DNA of 64,000 nucleotides from CAZCSK01 sp964501265 (GCA_964501265.1 CAZCSK010000002.1:1-64000); one strand, 5' to 3'. Positions 8,169 to 17,715 are shown, counted from the stretch's first letter. Numbers and translations are program-made. Notes: generated from the letters alone by a model not told the origin.

Positions 8169-9190
8169 GATCCTGCCAAAGGGGCCTCCATTGAGGGCGA
8201 ATACCTTCCAAGGGTCGCCGCGGAATTGCATTGGGCACGGTGCAAGAGGGCTGCTTGGCCGGCAGGGACGTTCGCCCCATCCCCCTTCCAGGCCTTGAGC
8301 GCGGGGGCCTGGAGGGCACGGCCGTAAGAGAAGCTCAGCGCCCAAGGGGCTCCCCCACTAACGTTCATCGCGTTTAAATGAGCCGTGGCCTTCTCGTCGC
8401 TTTGGCCCCCCGAAAGGAAGGCAATGCCCGGAACCGATGCGGGAACGCATTCGAGCAAGCACCGAAGAGTTTCCGCGGCCACTATCTCCACTTCAGGCTG
8501 CTCAGAACACTTGATTCCAGCTAACACCATGTTCGTTTTGAGAATGATTTCTTTAAAGTCCACCCGCTGCCTCTCCATTTGCTCAAAGACTTGGCGAAGA
8601 GTCGCAGCCGTTGCCTCTGCGCACTCCTCGATCGTGTGGTCCCCGTCCATCAGCGTTTCCGGCTCAACAATCGGAACCAGATCTACTTCCTGACAAAGGG
8701 TAGCGTAGCGAGCCAGAGCGTGCGCGTTCACATCGATGCAATAAGAGGAAGGCAAACCGTCGCCGACGGAAAAGATCGCTCGCCATTTCGCGAACCGAGC
8801 TCCCAGATCTCTATAGTCTGCCAAGCGCTCCCGCAAGCCGTCCAGACCCTCGGTCACTTTCTCTCCGCCGGCCCCCGCGAGGTCCTTCGTCCCCGTGTCC
8901 ACTTTGATGCCGGGAATAATCTCCGCGTCGACTAAGAGCTTCGGAAATGGCCGCCCGTCCGAGGCCGCCTGACGGATTGTCTCGTCGTACAGAATCACGC
9001 CGCTGATCCACTCCCCAATCCCTGGAGCCGTGCACAGCATCTCTCGATATGAACGCCTGTTCTCCTCGGTCGATTCGACTCCGATGCTCGCGAACCTCAT
9101 CGCAATGGTGGACGAACTTTCATCTGCTGCAAGGATGCCCTTGCCCGGAGCAACCAAGTCCCGCGCGGTGTTGCGCATCAAATCGCTCAT
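8165..9190 (-). CDS. class I fructose-bisphosphate aldolase
   Basis: The 341-residue enzyme splits fructose 1,6-bisphosphate into DHAP and glyceraldehyde 3-phosphate. It is the eukaryotic-like class I (Schiff base) type: GKGILAADES near 17-26, AKWRAIF (134-140), VPIVEPE (172-178) and the Schiff-base lysine Lys218 in IILKTNMVLAG. The SFSYGRALQAPAL segment near the C-terminus is also characteristic. Its start ATG overlaps the mscL stop in an ATGA arrangement, so the two genes are probably translated from one mRNA. The two products have no obvious functional link. Confidence 0.93.
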   Translation of the reverse strand: MSDLMRNTARDLVAPGKGILAADESSSTIAMRFASIGVESTEENRRSYREMLCTAPGIGEWISGVILYDETIRQAASDGRPFPKLLVDAEIIPGIKVDTGTKDLAGAGGEKVTEGLDGLRERLADYRDLGARFAKWRAIFSVGDGLPSSYCIDVNAHALARYATLCQEVDLVPIVEPETLMDGDHTIEECAEATAATLRQVFEQMERQRVDFKEIILKTNMVLAGIKCSEQPEVEIVAAETLRCLLECVPASVPGIAFLSGGQSDEKATAHLNAMNVSGGAPWALSFSYGRALQAPALKAWKGDGANVPAGQAALLHRAQCNSAATLGRYSPSMEAPLAGS

Positions 9191-9591
9191 ACGGGTCCCA
9201 CCTCTTGAGTGCAGAACGCGCAGCGGCCGGCCGCCTTAGGAATCGAACTCAGACAGTGCGGACATTCTCTGTTCGCAGGTTCTTCGTCATCAGCCTTCTT
9301 GGCTTTGCCCATCAGTTTGTTTACGGGCTTGACCGCGAAGAAAAATACTGCCGCCGCGATCATCACAAATGAGATGGCCGAATTCAGAAACGCCCCATAA
9401 GTGATCTCCGACTTTCCCGCCCTGAAGGAAAGAGCGCTGAAGTCGGGTGTTCCGAAAAAACCGATCAGGGGCGTGAGAATGTTCTCAACCAAAGACTCCA
9501 CCATCCCGACAAACGCCGCTCCGATGACGATGCCAACGGCAAGATCCACGACGCTGCCCCGAAGCAGGAATGCCTTGAACTCCTTAATCAT
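9187..9591 (-). CDS. mscL: large-conductance mechanosensitive channel with C-terminal zinc ribbon
   Basis: The start is the ATG at 9591 (MIKEFKAFLLRGSVVDLAVG), with AAAGGAG about 6 nt upstream; upstream in-frame codons lack a ribosome binding site. The 134-residue protein has two membrane helices, VVDLAVGIVIGAAFVGMVES and the SAISFVMIAAAVFFFAV segment, with the usual GIVIGAAF packing motif. MscL opens on membrane stretch to release solutes during osmotic downshock. The last 35 residues carry CPHC and CAFC, a short zinc-ribbon-like tail in place of the usual charged helical bundle. It shares a transcript with the aldolase gene. Confidence 0.92.
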   Translation of the reverse strand: MIKEFKAFLLRGSVVDLAVGIVIGAAFVGMVESLVENILTPLIGFFGTPDFSALSFRAGKSEITYGAFLNSAISFVMIAAAVFFFAVKPVNKLMGKAKKADDEEPANRECPHCLSSIPKAAGRCAFCTQEVGPV

Positions 9592-9645
9592 GGTTTCTCC
9601 TTTTGTAGTTGTTAGAATCGATCTAACCACTTCCTGGGAGCGACT

Positions 9646-10845
9646 GTGCAAGCGCTTGGGTTTCATAAGCGGCGCGATGCAAAGATCGAACGCATCGCGG
9701 AGCAACCCCTCTTCGCCACCTGCACCGAGGCCGACCTTCGTTCACTGGCCAAAGTCTGCGATGAGGTTGAAGTTTCCACTGGGGACATTCCTGCGAGACA
9801 AGGGTGGCACGGCCCCTGGTTCTTCGTCATCGAGGCAGGCACCGCCGAGGTCGTAAGAAACGACCGAAAGGAGCGGGTACTCGGGCCTGGGGAGTATTTC
9901 GGTGAAAACGCTCTGCTGGGAGCCCCTCATCCGGTCACCGTGAGGGCCCTCACCGACATGTCTCTTCTCGTGTTTGGGCGCCGCGACTCCAGCGTCACGA
10001 TGGAGGAGATTCCTTCACTTGCGCGACGGTTCTTTGGCATTGGGCGCCGAGGCACTTCGCCGTCGCGACCAGACAATGTAGTCCACGTTCAGTTCCACCC
10101 GCGCAAGAATCACCGAATTCGGATGGTCCCGGTCCTCGTCGCTGCTGCCGCGATCGGGCTCGGGGGCTGGATCGGTTCGGAGTACCGTCCGGACGGTTTG
10201 GCGGTCGTATCCCCCGGGCCCTCCATCGACATCTCCCGCGACGTCACCATCACCGGTGTGCCAACAAGTTCGCTAAATGGCCGTTTCCTAGCTCCAACAG
10301 TTCGGGTCGAGCGCCCCAACCTTTGGGGATTCGTCATGGCGGCCCTACGGAGCAACCGCGAAATCATTGCTGCTGGGGATTCCAACTCGAGTCCAGCCAT
10401 CGCCATCCACCGACAGCGTCAAGAGTTTGAGCAAAGTCGCCGGATGGCCGCGACGGCTGCGGCCCGCGTGAACGGACTCCCAGTCGGAATTATCTATTCA
10501 GACACTGGAGTCGAAGTCGATTTGCCGTTCGAGATCGAGTTCAGCAAGCGTCAGCTTCGTGGACCGTCCGCGGGACTCGTCTATGCGCTTCTAATCGCCG
10601 ATCTTTTGAGTCCCGAAGATTTGGCGGGAGGGCGAACCATAGGCGCGACGGGCACGATCGGCCCTGATGGCAGGATCGGCCCCGTAACAGGGGTCGCCCA
10701 AAAAGCTGAAGGCCTGGCCGCCACCGGCGCGACGTTATTCATCGCTCCGTTTGCGCAAGCCCGAGAAGGAGTCGGTCTGGCCGTGCGAGTCCCAGGGGCG
10801 ACCAATCTTAAGGACGCTATCGCCACCCTGCTGTCTAGTTCTTGA
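9646..10845 (+). CDS. cyclic-nucleotide-domain / membrane helix / Lon-type protease fusion
   Basis: The 399-residue protein starts at a GTG (9646) preceded by TGGGAG. Residues 18-115 form a cyclic-nucleotide-binding (CAP-like) domain with a phosphate-cassette-like stretch GPGEYFGENALLG (80-92). A single membrane helix is at about 160-177. Residues 185-300 resemble the extracytoplasmic region of YlbL-type proteases (PGPSIDIS, ITGVPTSS) but lack a PDZ domain. The C-terminus is a Lon (S16) protease domain with the Ser-Lys dyad Ser308 (RGPSAGL) and Lys353 (VAQKAEGL). The usual cassette arginine appears replaced (PHPVT where PRAAT is normal), so cAMP binding is uncertain. The topology suggests an internal sensor coupled to an external protease. 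It is transcribed just before an ABC exporter operon. Confidence 0.8.
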   Translation: MQALGFHKRRDAKIERIAEQPLFATCTEADLRSLAKVCDEVEVSTGDIPARQGWHGPWFFVIEAGTAEVVRNDRKERVLGPGEYFGENALLGAPHPVTVRALTDMSLLVFGRRDSSVTMEEIPSLARRFFGIGRRGTSPSRPDNVVHVQFHPRKNHRIRMVPVLVAAAAIGLGGWIGSEYRPDGLAVVSPGPSIDISRDVTITGVPTSSLNGRFLAPTVRVERPNLWGFVMAALRSNREIIAAGDSNSSPAIAIHRQRQEFEQSRRMAATAAARVNGLPVGIIYSDTGVEVDLPFEIEFSKRQLRGPSAGLVYALLIADLLSPEDLAGGRTIGATGTIGPDGRIGPVTGVAQKAEGLAATGATLFIAPFAQAREGVGLAVRVPGATNLKDAIATLLSSS

Positions 10846-10881
10846 CCGAGTAGAGTCGAACCTCTTAAACAATGGGGATCA

Positions 10882-11679
10882 ATGCAATCACAGGATGAGG
10901 AAGCGGGCGCCCAAAACGCGACGGAGTTCGTGTTGGCTGGGCGCGACTTGGTAAAGGAATACACGACGGAGGGCACTCCGGTTAGGGCTCTCGACGGCAT
11001 TTCAATTGACGTACCGAAAGGATCTTTTCTATCGGTCATGGGGCCCTCGGGCTCCGGCAAGTCGACGCTGCTTCACGTCCTCGGTACTCTCGACGCGCCC
11101 ACCGCCGGAGAGGTTTTTCTCGACGGTCAACCGATGTCCGCACTCAAAGACAAAGCTCTCTCACTTGCTCGCCGCCATAAGATTGGGTTCGTCTTTCAGT
11201 TCTTCAGCCTTGTCCCTGTGCTATCAGCGGAGGAGAACATCGCTCTCCCCGCGATCATCGACGGGGTCCGTCCTAGCGGTTACAAAGATCGCGTCGAGGA
11301 ACTGATCAACGTCGTCGGGCTAGGCGACCGGCGGGCCAACTTGCCCTCGCAGCTGTCGGGAGGTCAGCAACAAAGGGTGGCAGTTGCCCGGGCTCTATTC
11401 CTGCGACCGGCGGTCTTGCTGTGCGACGAGCCGACCGGCAACCTCGATTCTCTGCGCAGTCTCGAAATCCTGAACCTGTTGAAAGACCTCCAGACCAATC
11501 AAGGCCAGACCATAGTGATGGTCACACACGACCCGCGGGCGGCATCGTTTGGCGACGAAATTATCTATCTGCGTGACGGTCGCATCGCGGAGCGATTCGA
11601 TCCCTCGCGTTCCAGGGTAAAGCGGGGTGAAGATCGTGCGCAGTCTGTCCTCGCTTGGCTCCAGACAGTTGAAGCATAG
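10882..11679 (+). CDS. LolD/MacB-type ABC transporter ATP-binding protein
   Basis: The 265-residue ATPase carries Walker A GPSGSGKST (about 54-62), the Q-loop VFQFFSLVPVLSAEEN, the signature LSGGQQQRVAVARAL and Walker B LLCDEPTGNLDS. The VFQxFxLxPxLxxxEN and PTGNLD forms mark the MacB/LolD/FtsE class, which works with FtsX-type permeases to extract or export lipoproteins, lipids or peptides. The gene overlaps the following permease by 53 nt, so the two almost certainly form one transporter. The C-terminal tail of about 25 residues after the last conserved segment is long for the class and covers the overlap. Confidence 0.9.
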   Translation: MQSQDEEAGAQNATEFVLAGRDLVKEYTTEGTPVRALDGISIDVPKGSFLSVMGPSGSGKSTLLHVLGTLDAPTAGEVFLDGQPMSALKDKALSLARRHKIGFVFQFFSLVPVLSAEENIALPAIIDGVRPSGYKDRVEELINVVGLGDRRANLPSQLSGGQQQRVAVARALFLRPAVLLCDEPTGNLDSLRSLEILNLLKDLQTNQGQTIVMVTHDPRAASFGDEIIYLRDGRIAERFDPSRSRVKRGEDRAQSVLAWLQTVEA

Positions 11680-14143
11680 AAAAGGGCGATCACTACTCAC
11701 ATCCATCGGCATCACCCTCGGCGTTGCAATCCTCTTCGGTGTACTGGTCTCGAACGCCACGACCAATGAAGGCTTCAAGTCTTTGATCGAGGACTTCACC
11801 GGGAGAGCCGATGTTCTCGTAACTCCGACCGGTTCCTTCGACTCAACCCTGCCATCAGAGATCACCGGCAAGATTGCGGGTCTGCCCCAGGTAGTCGCCG
11901 CCGTGGGGAAGCTTCCCGTAAGGACGAGCGTCAAGACCCCCAAGGTGTCCGAACCCGAGCGAGTCGGACTGATCGGGATCGATCTCGACGAAGAACGGAA
12001 GATCAACAACCTTACTCTTCAGTCGGGACGTTTCTTTGCCTCCGGTGCACAGGAAGTTACGATCCCAGCAAAACTCAGCGCCAAACTGGGTCTGAAACTA
12101 GGGGGTCAGCTACCCGCCGCCACACCACAGGGTATTCAGCACCTGGCGATCGTCGGCATTCTGGAGGACTCCGGCGCGGCCCGCATCGGCGAGGGTGGCG
12201 TGGGCTTTACTTCCATCCAAACGACACGCAGGCTCGATGGGCGCGGCGACGTGGTCCGCATTATCTCGGTGGTTTTGGAAGACGACGTCGAAATTGACCC
12301 GTGGATCAAGCGCAACGCAACCAAGATCGGGAGCGGCGTGGACATCGAGAACGCCGAGACGTTGGCACAGGGATTCCTCAACCTGGTCAAGGGCATTCAG
12401 GGAGCTTTTACTTCATTCGCCGGGGTCGCGGTGTTCGTCGGGGGCTTTCTTATTTACCTCACTCTCACAAGTTCGATCGTCGAGCGGACGCGCGTCCTGG
12501 GGACTCTGCGGGCGCTCGGCGCCACACGAGGGCAGATCCGCCGAATGGTCGTCAGGGAAGCTTTGGTCCTCGGCTTCGTTTCGAGTTTGTTCGGACTTGC
12601 CGTTGGCTTGGGAATTGCGCGCGGACTGTTGATGTTGATCTCTAAATTGTTCGAAGTGGAACTCAAGGGTTTGACCATCCAACCAGGCGCGGTCGCCGCG
12701 GGAATGGGCATCGGAGTGATTGTGACCATGGTCTCGGCACTCATCCCCGCTCGCAGGGCGGGCCGGCTTCGACCGGTCGAGGCCGTCCGCGGCCCAGGAC
12801 CGGAAAGGCCGCGCCTGTCAAAGAGCTGGATCGTTGGCATTGTTCTTATAGCCGCCGGCCTCGGGATGGATGTATTGACCGAGAATGCCGTCGCGGGGTC
12901 CGCCGGCACTGGCCTGGTGTTGCTGGGGGCCGTGCTGCTAACACCGTTGCTGCTGAGGCCGGCCGCTGCTCTGCTCGGAGTAATCACCAAGAGGTTGGCT
13001 AAAGGCGGCGGAGATATCGCGGTGCTGCACCTGGTCAAGGAACGAAGCCGATCTGCCTACACTCTGGCCTTGATGATGGTCGTTATGGCGATGATCTTTG
13101 CCAACGGCGCCATTGAGGCTTCGATAACCGGGGGCGTCGGAGAATTGCTAGATCGGGTTTACGGGGCCGACCTGGTGATCGAGGGAAACGGAACTCGGTT
13201 CACTCCGGAAGTCGAAGGGGAACTGCGTGCGATCCCACAGGTTAAACAAGTTGCTTCTGTCGCGGCCTCGTCGACTTTCATCAAGCGCAAACCCAAGGCT
13301 AAGGAAGCGCCGGCCTTCGTATTACTCATTGATCCGCGTACTTACTTCCAGGTCGAGAGTCTTGACATGTCCGACGGATCCCTAGACGATGCAATCGCTG
13401 GTCTAAAAGCCGGTGACATTCTCATCAGCAAGGCCCTCGCCAAGGATTCGGGAAAGAGCGGGTCGGACTCGATGCAGCTGAAGACTCTGCAGGGTAATCG
13501 CGACTTCAAAATCGCAGCGGTCTATGGCGGCCTGTTTGGTCCAGACATCATCATGGGAACCGAGGTCGGCGACCGATACCTGGGTGGAGCCAGGCCCGGG
13601 GAGTTTCATTTGAATTTGGCGCCTGGCGTAAGCATCACGGCGGCTAAGGCGGCGATCAACAGAAAACTTGGGTCCCGATACAACTTGGAGTTTCAGACTC
13701 TGAAAGAAGTAAAAGAAGAAGCCCAGGATCAAATCGGTCGCTTTACCCGCATTTTCCTTGCCATTTTGTTGGTTGCGGCGATCATAGGCCTGCTGGGCTT
13801 AGCGAACACGCTTGCGATGTCTGTCGCCCAGCGGTCGCGCGAGACCGGAGTTTTGCGGGCGGTGGGAGCGACGAGGGGGCAAGTGGGCCGGATGGTCCTT
13901 GTCGAATCGACAACTCTTGGTCTTGTGGCGTTCGTACTGTCGATCCCATTGGGACTTCTGATTTCAGTGACGGCGGTCAAAGAGATGGGCAAGGCAATCC
14001 AGTTCCCACTCGAATACGTTTTTCCCGCCCGCTGGATCGTGATCATCGCTGCATTCGGTATCGTTGCAGCGGCCCTTGCGGCACTGCTCCCGGCTCGCCG
14101 TGCGGCCCGGATTCAAGTAGTGGAAGCCTTGCGCTTCGAGTGA
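11627..14143 (+). CDS. FtsX-type ABC transporter permease (duplicated)
   Basis: The 838-residue permease starts at a GTG within the end of the ATPase gene. It consists of two FtsX/MacB halves. The first has helix 1 near 28-45 (SIGITLGVAILFGVLVS), a large extracytoplasmic domain and three helices ending in LIPARRAGRLRPVEAVRG. The second repeats this with helices near 480-500 and again at the C-terminus, ending in LLPARRAARIQVVEALRFE. The repeated ARRAxRxxxVEA motif is the coupling site for the ATPase. Such two-half permeases export lipoproteins, lipids or toxic compounds; the cargo here cannot be read. It forms a unit with the ATPase at 10882. Confidence 0.88.
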   Translation: MKIVRSLSSLGSRQLKHRKGRSLLTSIGITLGVAILFGVLVSNATTNEGFKSLIEDFTGRADVLVTPTGSFDSTLPSEITGKIAGLPQVVAAVGKLPVRTSVKTPKVSEPERVGLIGIDLDEERKINNLTLQSGRFFASGAQEVTIPAKLSAKLGLKLGGQLPAATPQGIQHLAIVGILEDSGAARIGEGGVGFTSIQTTRRLDGRGDVVRIISVVLEDDVEIDPWIKRNATKIGSGVDIENAETLAQGFLNLVKGIQGAFTSFAGVAVFVGGFLIYLTLTSSIVERTRVLGTLRALGATRGQIRRMVVREALVLGFVSSLFGLAVGLGIARGLLMLISKLFEVELKGLTIQPGAVAAGMGIGVIVTMVSALIPARRAGRLRPVEAVRGPGPERPRLSKSWIVGIVLIAAGLGMDVLTENAVAGSAGTGLVLLGAVLLTPLLLRPAAALLGVITKRLAKGGGDIAVLHLVKERSRSAYTLALMMVVMAMIFANGAIEASITGGVGELLDRVYGADLVIEGNGTRFTPEVEGELRAIPQVKQVASVAASSTFIKRKPKAKEAPAFVLLIDPRTYFQVESLDMSDGSLDDAIAGLKAGDILISKALAKDSGKSGSDSMQLKTLQGNRDFKIAAVYGGLFGPDIIMGTEVGDRYLGGARPGEFHLNLAPGVSITAAKAAINRKLGSRYNLEFQTLKEVKEEAQDQIGRFTRIFLAILLVAAIIGLLGLANTLAMSVAQRSRETGVLRAVGATRGQVGRMVLVESTTLGLVAFVLSIPLGLLISVTAVKEMGKAIQFPLEYVFPARWIVIIAAFGIVAAALAALLPARRAARIQVVEALRFE

Positions 14144-14153
14144 ATCTAGTCCC

Positions 14154-15017
14154 ATGTTTGGTCTGACCCGCAAGAATCTCAGGCATCTCGCCATCTTCTT
14201 TCGCCGCGGCAACAACCCCGCTTCGGCGGTGTACGAGAGCATCGGGTCGGAGTTCTTTCTCGCTCCTGCTCCGGGATGGCTCAATCTTGGGCTGTGGTCG
14301 AGCAATGGTGATCCTCAGGAAGCCGAGATCGCGGTGCGGCGTCTGGTTGAACGTCTGTGCGACCCGCTGTCGCGAGGCGGAGTGATCCTCGACGTCGGCA
14401 ATGGACTCGGGGCGCAGGATCCTGTCATCGACGAGGCCCTCGCGCCAACTCGGCTGATCGCGGTCAACATAACTCACGACCAACTGATTCAAGGAAGGCG
14501 GAACCTGGAAATGGCAAAGGCCCTGGCCGTAGTCGCCGACGCCGTGTCGCTTCCCATCGCGACCGAAACCATCGACGGCGTGATCAGCGTCGAGGCCGCC
14601 TTTCACTTCTCGTCTCGTCGGCGCTTCTTCGAGGAATGCATGCGCGTCCTAAGACCAGGCGGAGTGATCTCTTTCTCCGATTTCGCCTTGCAGAGTCATC
14701 CCCAAGGGTTTCGAGACAAATTCGAAGCGTTGATGGCGATACGGATTTGGGGAATCAGATCCGATGCCATGGTGGCCGCCCCCGACATTGTTGGTCTGCT
14801 CCAAGGCGCAGGGTTTCTCGACGTGAGCTACGAGTTGGTTGCAGATCGAGTCATCGATCCGGCTCTTGAATTCTTCCGCCACCGGATCGCGGAGCGGTCC
14901 GACGTCCCCGAGTTGCATCGCTGGGCGGGCCGTCGAGTGATCAAGGGTTGGGAACGTCTGCGCACGCGCGGCGTTATGGAATACGTCTTGATCCATGCCC
15001 GCAAGGCCGAATCGTGA
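14154..15017 (+). CDS. class I SAM-dependent methyltransferase
   Basis: The 287-residue protein has the class I methyltransferase core: motif I VILDVGNGLGAQD (about 78-90), a motif II region LIAVNITHDQLIQGR and a post-I segment PIATETIDGVISVEAAFHF. The combination of Asn-Ile-Thr after strand 2 and the VEAAFHF segment resembles the tocopherol/sarcosine/erythromycin-type methyltransferases that act on small lipophilic or amine substrates. The conserved glycine motif reads DVGNGLG rather than DVGCGxG. It overlaps the next gene by 4 nt. Substrate unknown. Confidence 0.78.
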   Translation: MFGLTRKNLRHLAIFFRRGNNPASAVYESIGSEFFLAPAPGWLNLGLWSSNGDPQEAEIAVRRLVERLCDPLSRGGVILDVGNGLGAQDPVIDEALAPTRLIAVNITHDQLIQGRRNLEMAKALAVVADAVSLPIATETIDGVISVEAAFHFSSRRRFFEECMRVLRPGGVISFSDFALQSHPQGFRDKFEALMAIRIWGIRSDAMVAAPDIVGLLQGAGFLDVSYELVADRVIDPALEFFRHRIAERSDVPELHRWAGRRVIKGWERLRTRGVMEYVLIHARKAES

Positions 15018-15394
15018 AAATCAAATCTCTTTCACTGGGCGTCCTGATTGTCCTGATGGCTGGATCAGGGGTGCTTCACCTGGTTAAGCCCGAACCCTAC
15101 GTAAAGATCGTTCCTCGCGCACTACCGCTCCCGGGGACGATCGTATTCCTCAGCGGGATTGCCGAGATTGGTCTTGCTTTCCTTTTGGCGACGCCGAGGG
15201 CACGCCGGGCTGGAGCGTGGATGCTCATGCTGTTTCTAGTCGCCGTTTTCCCGGCCAACATCCAGATGGCCTTGGACGCAGAACCCGCCACCGCCAAATG
15301 GTGGATCTCGGTCGTTCGGTTGCCCATCCAGCCCCTCCTCATATATTGGGCGTACACCTTTGCCCGTCGTGCGGGAGGGCCGGAGTCAGGTTAA
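15014..15394 (+). CDS. DoxX-like small membrane protein
   Basis: The gene starts at a GTG at 15014 that overlaps the methyltransferase stop (GTGA), giving 126 residues. It has four hydrophobic helices and the DoxX-like sequence GVLHLVKPEPYVKIVPRALPLPG, then SGIAEIGLAFLLATPRARRAGAW. DoxX-family proteins are small quinone-linked or redox-stress membrane proteins of varied role. Tight coupling to the methyltransferase suggests a joint function, possibly on a membrane-soluble compound. That link is inference. Confidence 0.75.
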   Translation: MKIKSLSLGVLIVLMAGSGVLHLVKPEPYVKIVPRALPLPGTIVFLSGIAEIGLAFLLATPRARRAGAWMLMLFLVAVFPANIQMALDAEPATAKWWISVVRLPIQPLLIYWAYTFARRAGGPESG

Positions 15395-15405
15395 CTCGTA
15401 TGCAC

Positions 15406-17715
15406 TCAACGGGATTCGACAGATTCAAGTACCGGGACCGGTTCCACTGTAGACATCCCTTCGAGAGAGATCTGCGGCAGTAACCGGTCGAGCCAGCGCG
15501 GTATCCACCAGTTCCAGTCGCCCATGAGCCGCATCGTCGCAGGAACAAGGACGATTCGGATGACTGTTGCATCCAGCAGCACTGCCGCCGCGAGTCCGAA
15601 GCCCATCGCCTTGATGGGTACAAGGCTAGCGAATGCGAAGGCGCCGAACACCGTCACCATTACAGCGGCGGCACTGGTGATGATTCTCGCGGTGCGCTCG
15701 AGCCCCCAACCAACTGCCTCTGTGTTGTCCTTGGTGCGCAAGTATTCCTCTCGGATACGTGCGAGAAGAAAGACTTCATAGTCCATCGAGAGTCCGAAGA
15801 GGATGCAAAACATGAAGAGAGGCAAAAAGCTCTCGACGTGCCCCTGAGAAGTAAACGAAAGGAGTTTCTCGCCGTGCCCGTCCTGGAAGACGTAGACAAC
15901 CAATCCATAGGCAGCGGCCACCGAGGCCGTATTCATGAGGATTGCTTTTAACGGAAGAAGGATGCTGCGCAAAAAGACCAGCAGCACAATAAAGGACAAT
16001 GCAAGAACAAGGCCGACGACTCGAGGCAGGGCCTCCTGAATTTCGGTATCGATATCGAGGTTAAGGCCCGGATCTCCGCCAACCGAAAGCGTGGCCCCCT
16101 CCGGAAGAAGCGCCGGAAGATCGCTTCTCAACTTCTTAACGAGGTCTTGAGCCTCCTGCGAGATTGGGTCGTGACGAGAGATCACCGTTAGAAGCGTCGA
16201 AGTTCCGTCAGGAGAAATCATTCGATCGGCAAAGGGCTTTAGCTGAGGCGCAAACAGCATCGACCTTGCATCATCGAGCGTCTTGGAGGGAGCCAGCGTG
16301 GCGATCGACTCGACACGAACGACTTCATCGTATTGAGCGATCTTCGTGGCGACAGCGCGTATGTCGGAGAACCCCTCCTTCCTCACGTCCGATTTTTGAT
16401 CGATCACGACCTGGATGGGCCCTCCCGACCCGGCGCCGAAAGCCTCCGAGACTAGTTCGAGAGCCCGGCGAGGGGGGGATCCTTCCGGGAGTATCGACGG
16501 CCCCGAAGATCCAAGCTTGAGGTGGCTTGCCGGAGCGGCGAGTAGAGCGATGAACGCGAGGGACGCGATCAAAAAAACCCACGGCCGTCGCATCACCAGA
16601 GTTGCCCATCGATGCCACATACCGCCGGATTGGTTCTGTGCTCTGCGCCTCAGGCTAAGGCTGTCGATCTTTGAACCGACGATTCCAAGTAATGCTGGGA
16701 GCAGAGTGAGAGCGGCCGCTCCAGCTACGGCGACGGCGATCATCGCCCCGAAGCCCATCGACCGAAACGCTGCGAGATTGACGAGAAGGGTTCCCGACAA
16801 GGCAACAACAACGGTGAGGGCCGAGACAAAGACCGCTTTCCCACTTGTCGCGATTGCTTGTCCCACGGCGTCGATCCGCTCTCGACCCGCGCGCAGCTCT
16901 TCTCTATAACGAGTCAAAATGAAAAGTGAGTAGTCGATCCCAACGCCTATACCAATCATCGACGCGATGTTCTGAGTAAACAAACTAACGGTTGTGTTTG
17001 CGGCGATAGCCGAGATGATCCCGAACGAGACAGCAAGACTTATTAGCGCGAGTGCGATCGGCATTCCAGCTGCGACCAGCGATCCGAACGCGAGGATCAA
17101 TATCAAGAGGCTTATGGGAAGAGCAATGCGTTCGGCCCTCTCAAGGTCATGCGTGGTCGTCTTGGTGAACTCGGCGTAGAAGGGGGCAGCCCCTGTGAGC
17201 AGGGCCTCGACCTCGGATTTCTCCGACGCGCCCTTGACAGCTGCCTGAAGGTCAGGATCGTGCGCAAGGGCATCGTCCTGTGAATCAGTAAGGCCGACGG
17301 AGGTTATGAGCGTGTGTCGATCCGGAGACATGGATCTTTCCAAAACGGCGTAAGGATCGGCGACCGCGCCTACACCCGGAGCCTTGGAGATCGCTTCCGT
17401 TGTGGCGAGCACGACCGCTCGGAATGCCGGGTCGGTTGCTTCGAGCTTGTCCGAACGGAAGACCAACAGATCGTTGAACTGATATTGACCCTTGAAATCC
17501 CGTTCGAGAGCCAGCCGGACGCGGTCGGACTGAGAGCCCGGTACTTCAAAACCGCCGTTGGACAGGCGATCTTGAAGCTTGGCCAGCTGCGGCCCAGCAA
17601 CAACGATTGAGGCGATCCAAATCGCAACCACGATCCACTTGCGCCTCACCGAAAACGATCCGAGACGATAGAAAAGCGAACGCTGCAATCCTTCGCCCTG
17701 TTCAACTCCGTTCAT
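15406..17715 (-). CDS. MMPL/RND-family exporter
   Basis: The 769-residue protein has the twelve-helix plan of MMPL transporters: helix 1 (WIVVAIWIASIVVAGPQL, about 27-44), a large outer domain, five helices in the first half and the same in the second. The signature segments GVGIDYSLFILTRYREEL and GLSMDYEVFLLARIREEY carry the paired Asp-Tyr that conduct protons in MmpL3-like proteins. These proteins export lipids, siderophores or drugs using the proton gradient. Cargo cannot be deduced. The start overlaps the NhaA stop by 4 nt, so it is the second gene of that pair. Confidence 0.9.
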   Translation of the reverse strand: MNGVEQGEGLQRSLFYRLGSFSVRRKWIVVAIWIASIVVAGPQLAKLQDRLSNGGFEVPGSQSDRVRLALERDFKGQYQFNDLLVFRSDKLEATDPAFRAVVLATTEAISKAPGVGAVADPYAVLERSMSPDRHTLITSVGLTDSQDDALAHDPDLQAAVKGASEKSEVEALLTGAAPFYAEFTKTTTHDLERAERIALPISLLILILAFGSLVAAGMPIALALISLAVSFGIISAIAANTTVSLFTQNIASMIGIGVGIDYSLFILTRYREELRAGRERIDAVGQAIATSGKAVFVSALTVVVALSGTLLVNLAAFRSMGFGAMIAVAVAGAAALTLLPALLGIVGSKIDSLSLRRRAQNQSGGMWHRWATLVMRRPWVFLIASLAFIALLAAPASHLKLGSSGPSILPEGSPPRRALELVSEAFGAGSGGPIQVVIDQKSDVRKEGFSDIRAVATKIAQYDEVVRVESIATLAPSKTLDDARSMLFAPQLKPFADRMISPDGTSTLLTVISRHDPISQEAQDLVKKLRSDLPALLPEGATLSVGGDPGLNLDIDTEIQEALPRVVGLVLALSFIVLLVFLRSILLPLKAILMNTASVAAAYGLVVYVFQDGHGEKLLSFTSQGHVESFLPLFMFCILFGLSMDYEVFLLARIREEYLRTKDNTEAVGWGLERTARIITSAAAVMVTVFGAFAFASLVPIKAMGFGLAAAVLLDATVIRIVLVPATMRLMGDWNWWIPRWLDRLLPQISLEGMSTVEPVPVLESVESR

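Noticed and set aside
12454..13038. Minus-strand frame of 194 codons in the FtsX permease gene
   Set aside because: Shadow frame inside a conserved permease; Thr, Pro and Arg biased with no family match by eye.
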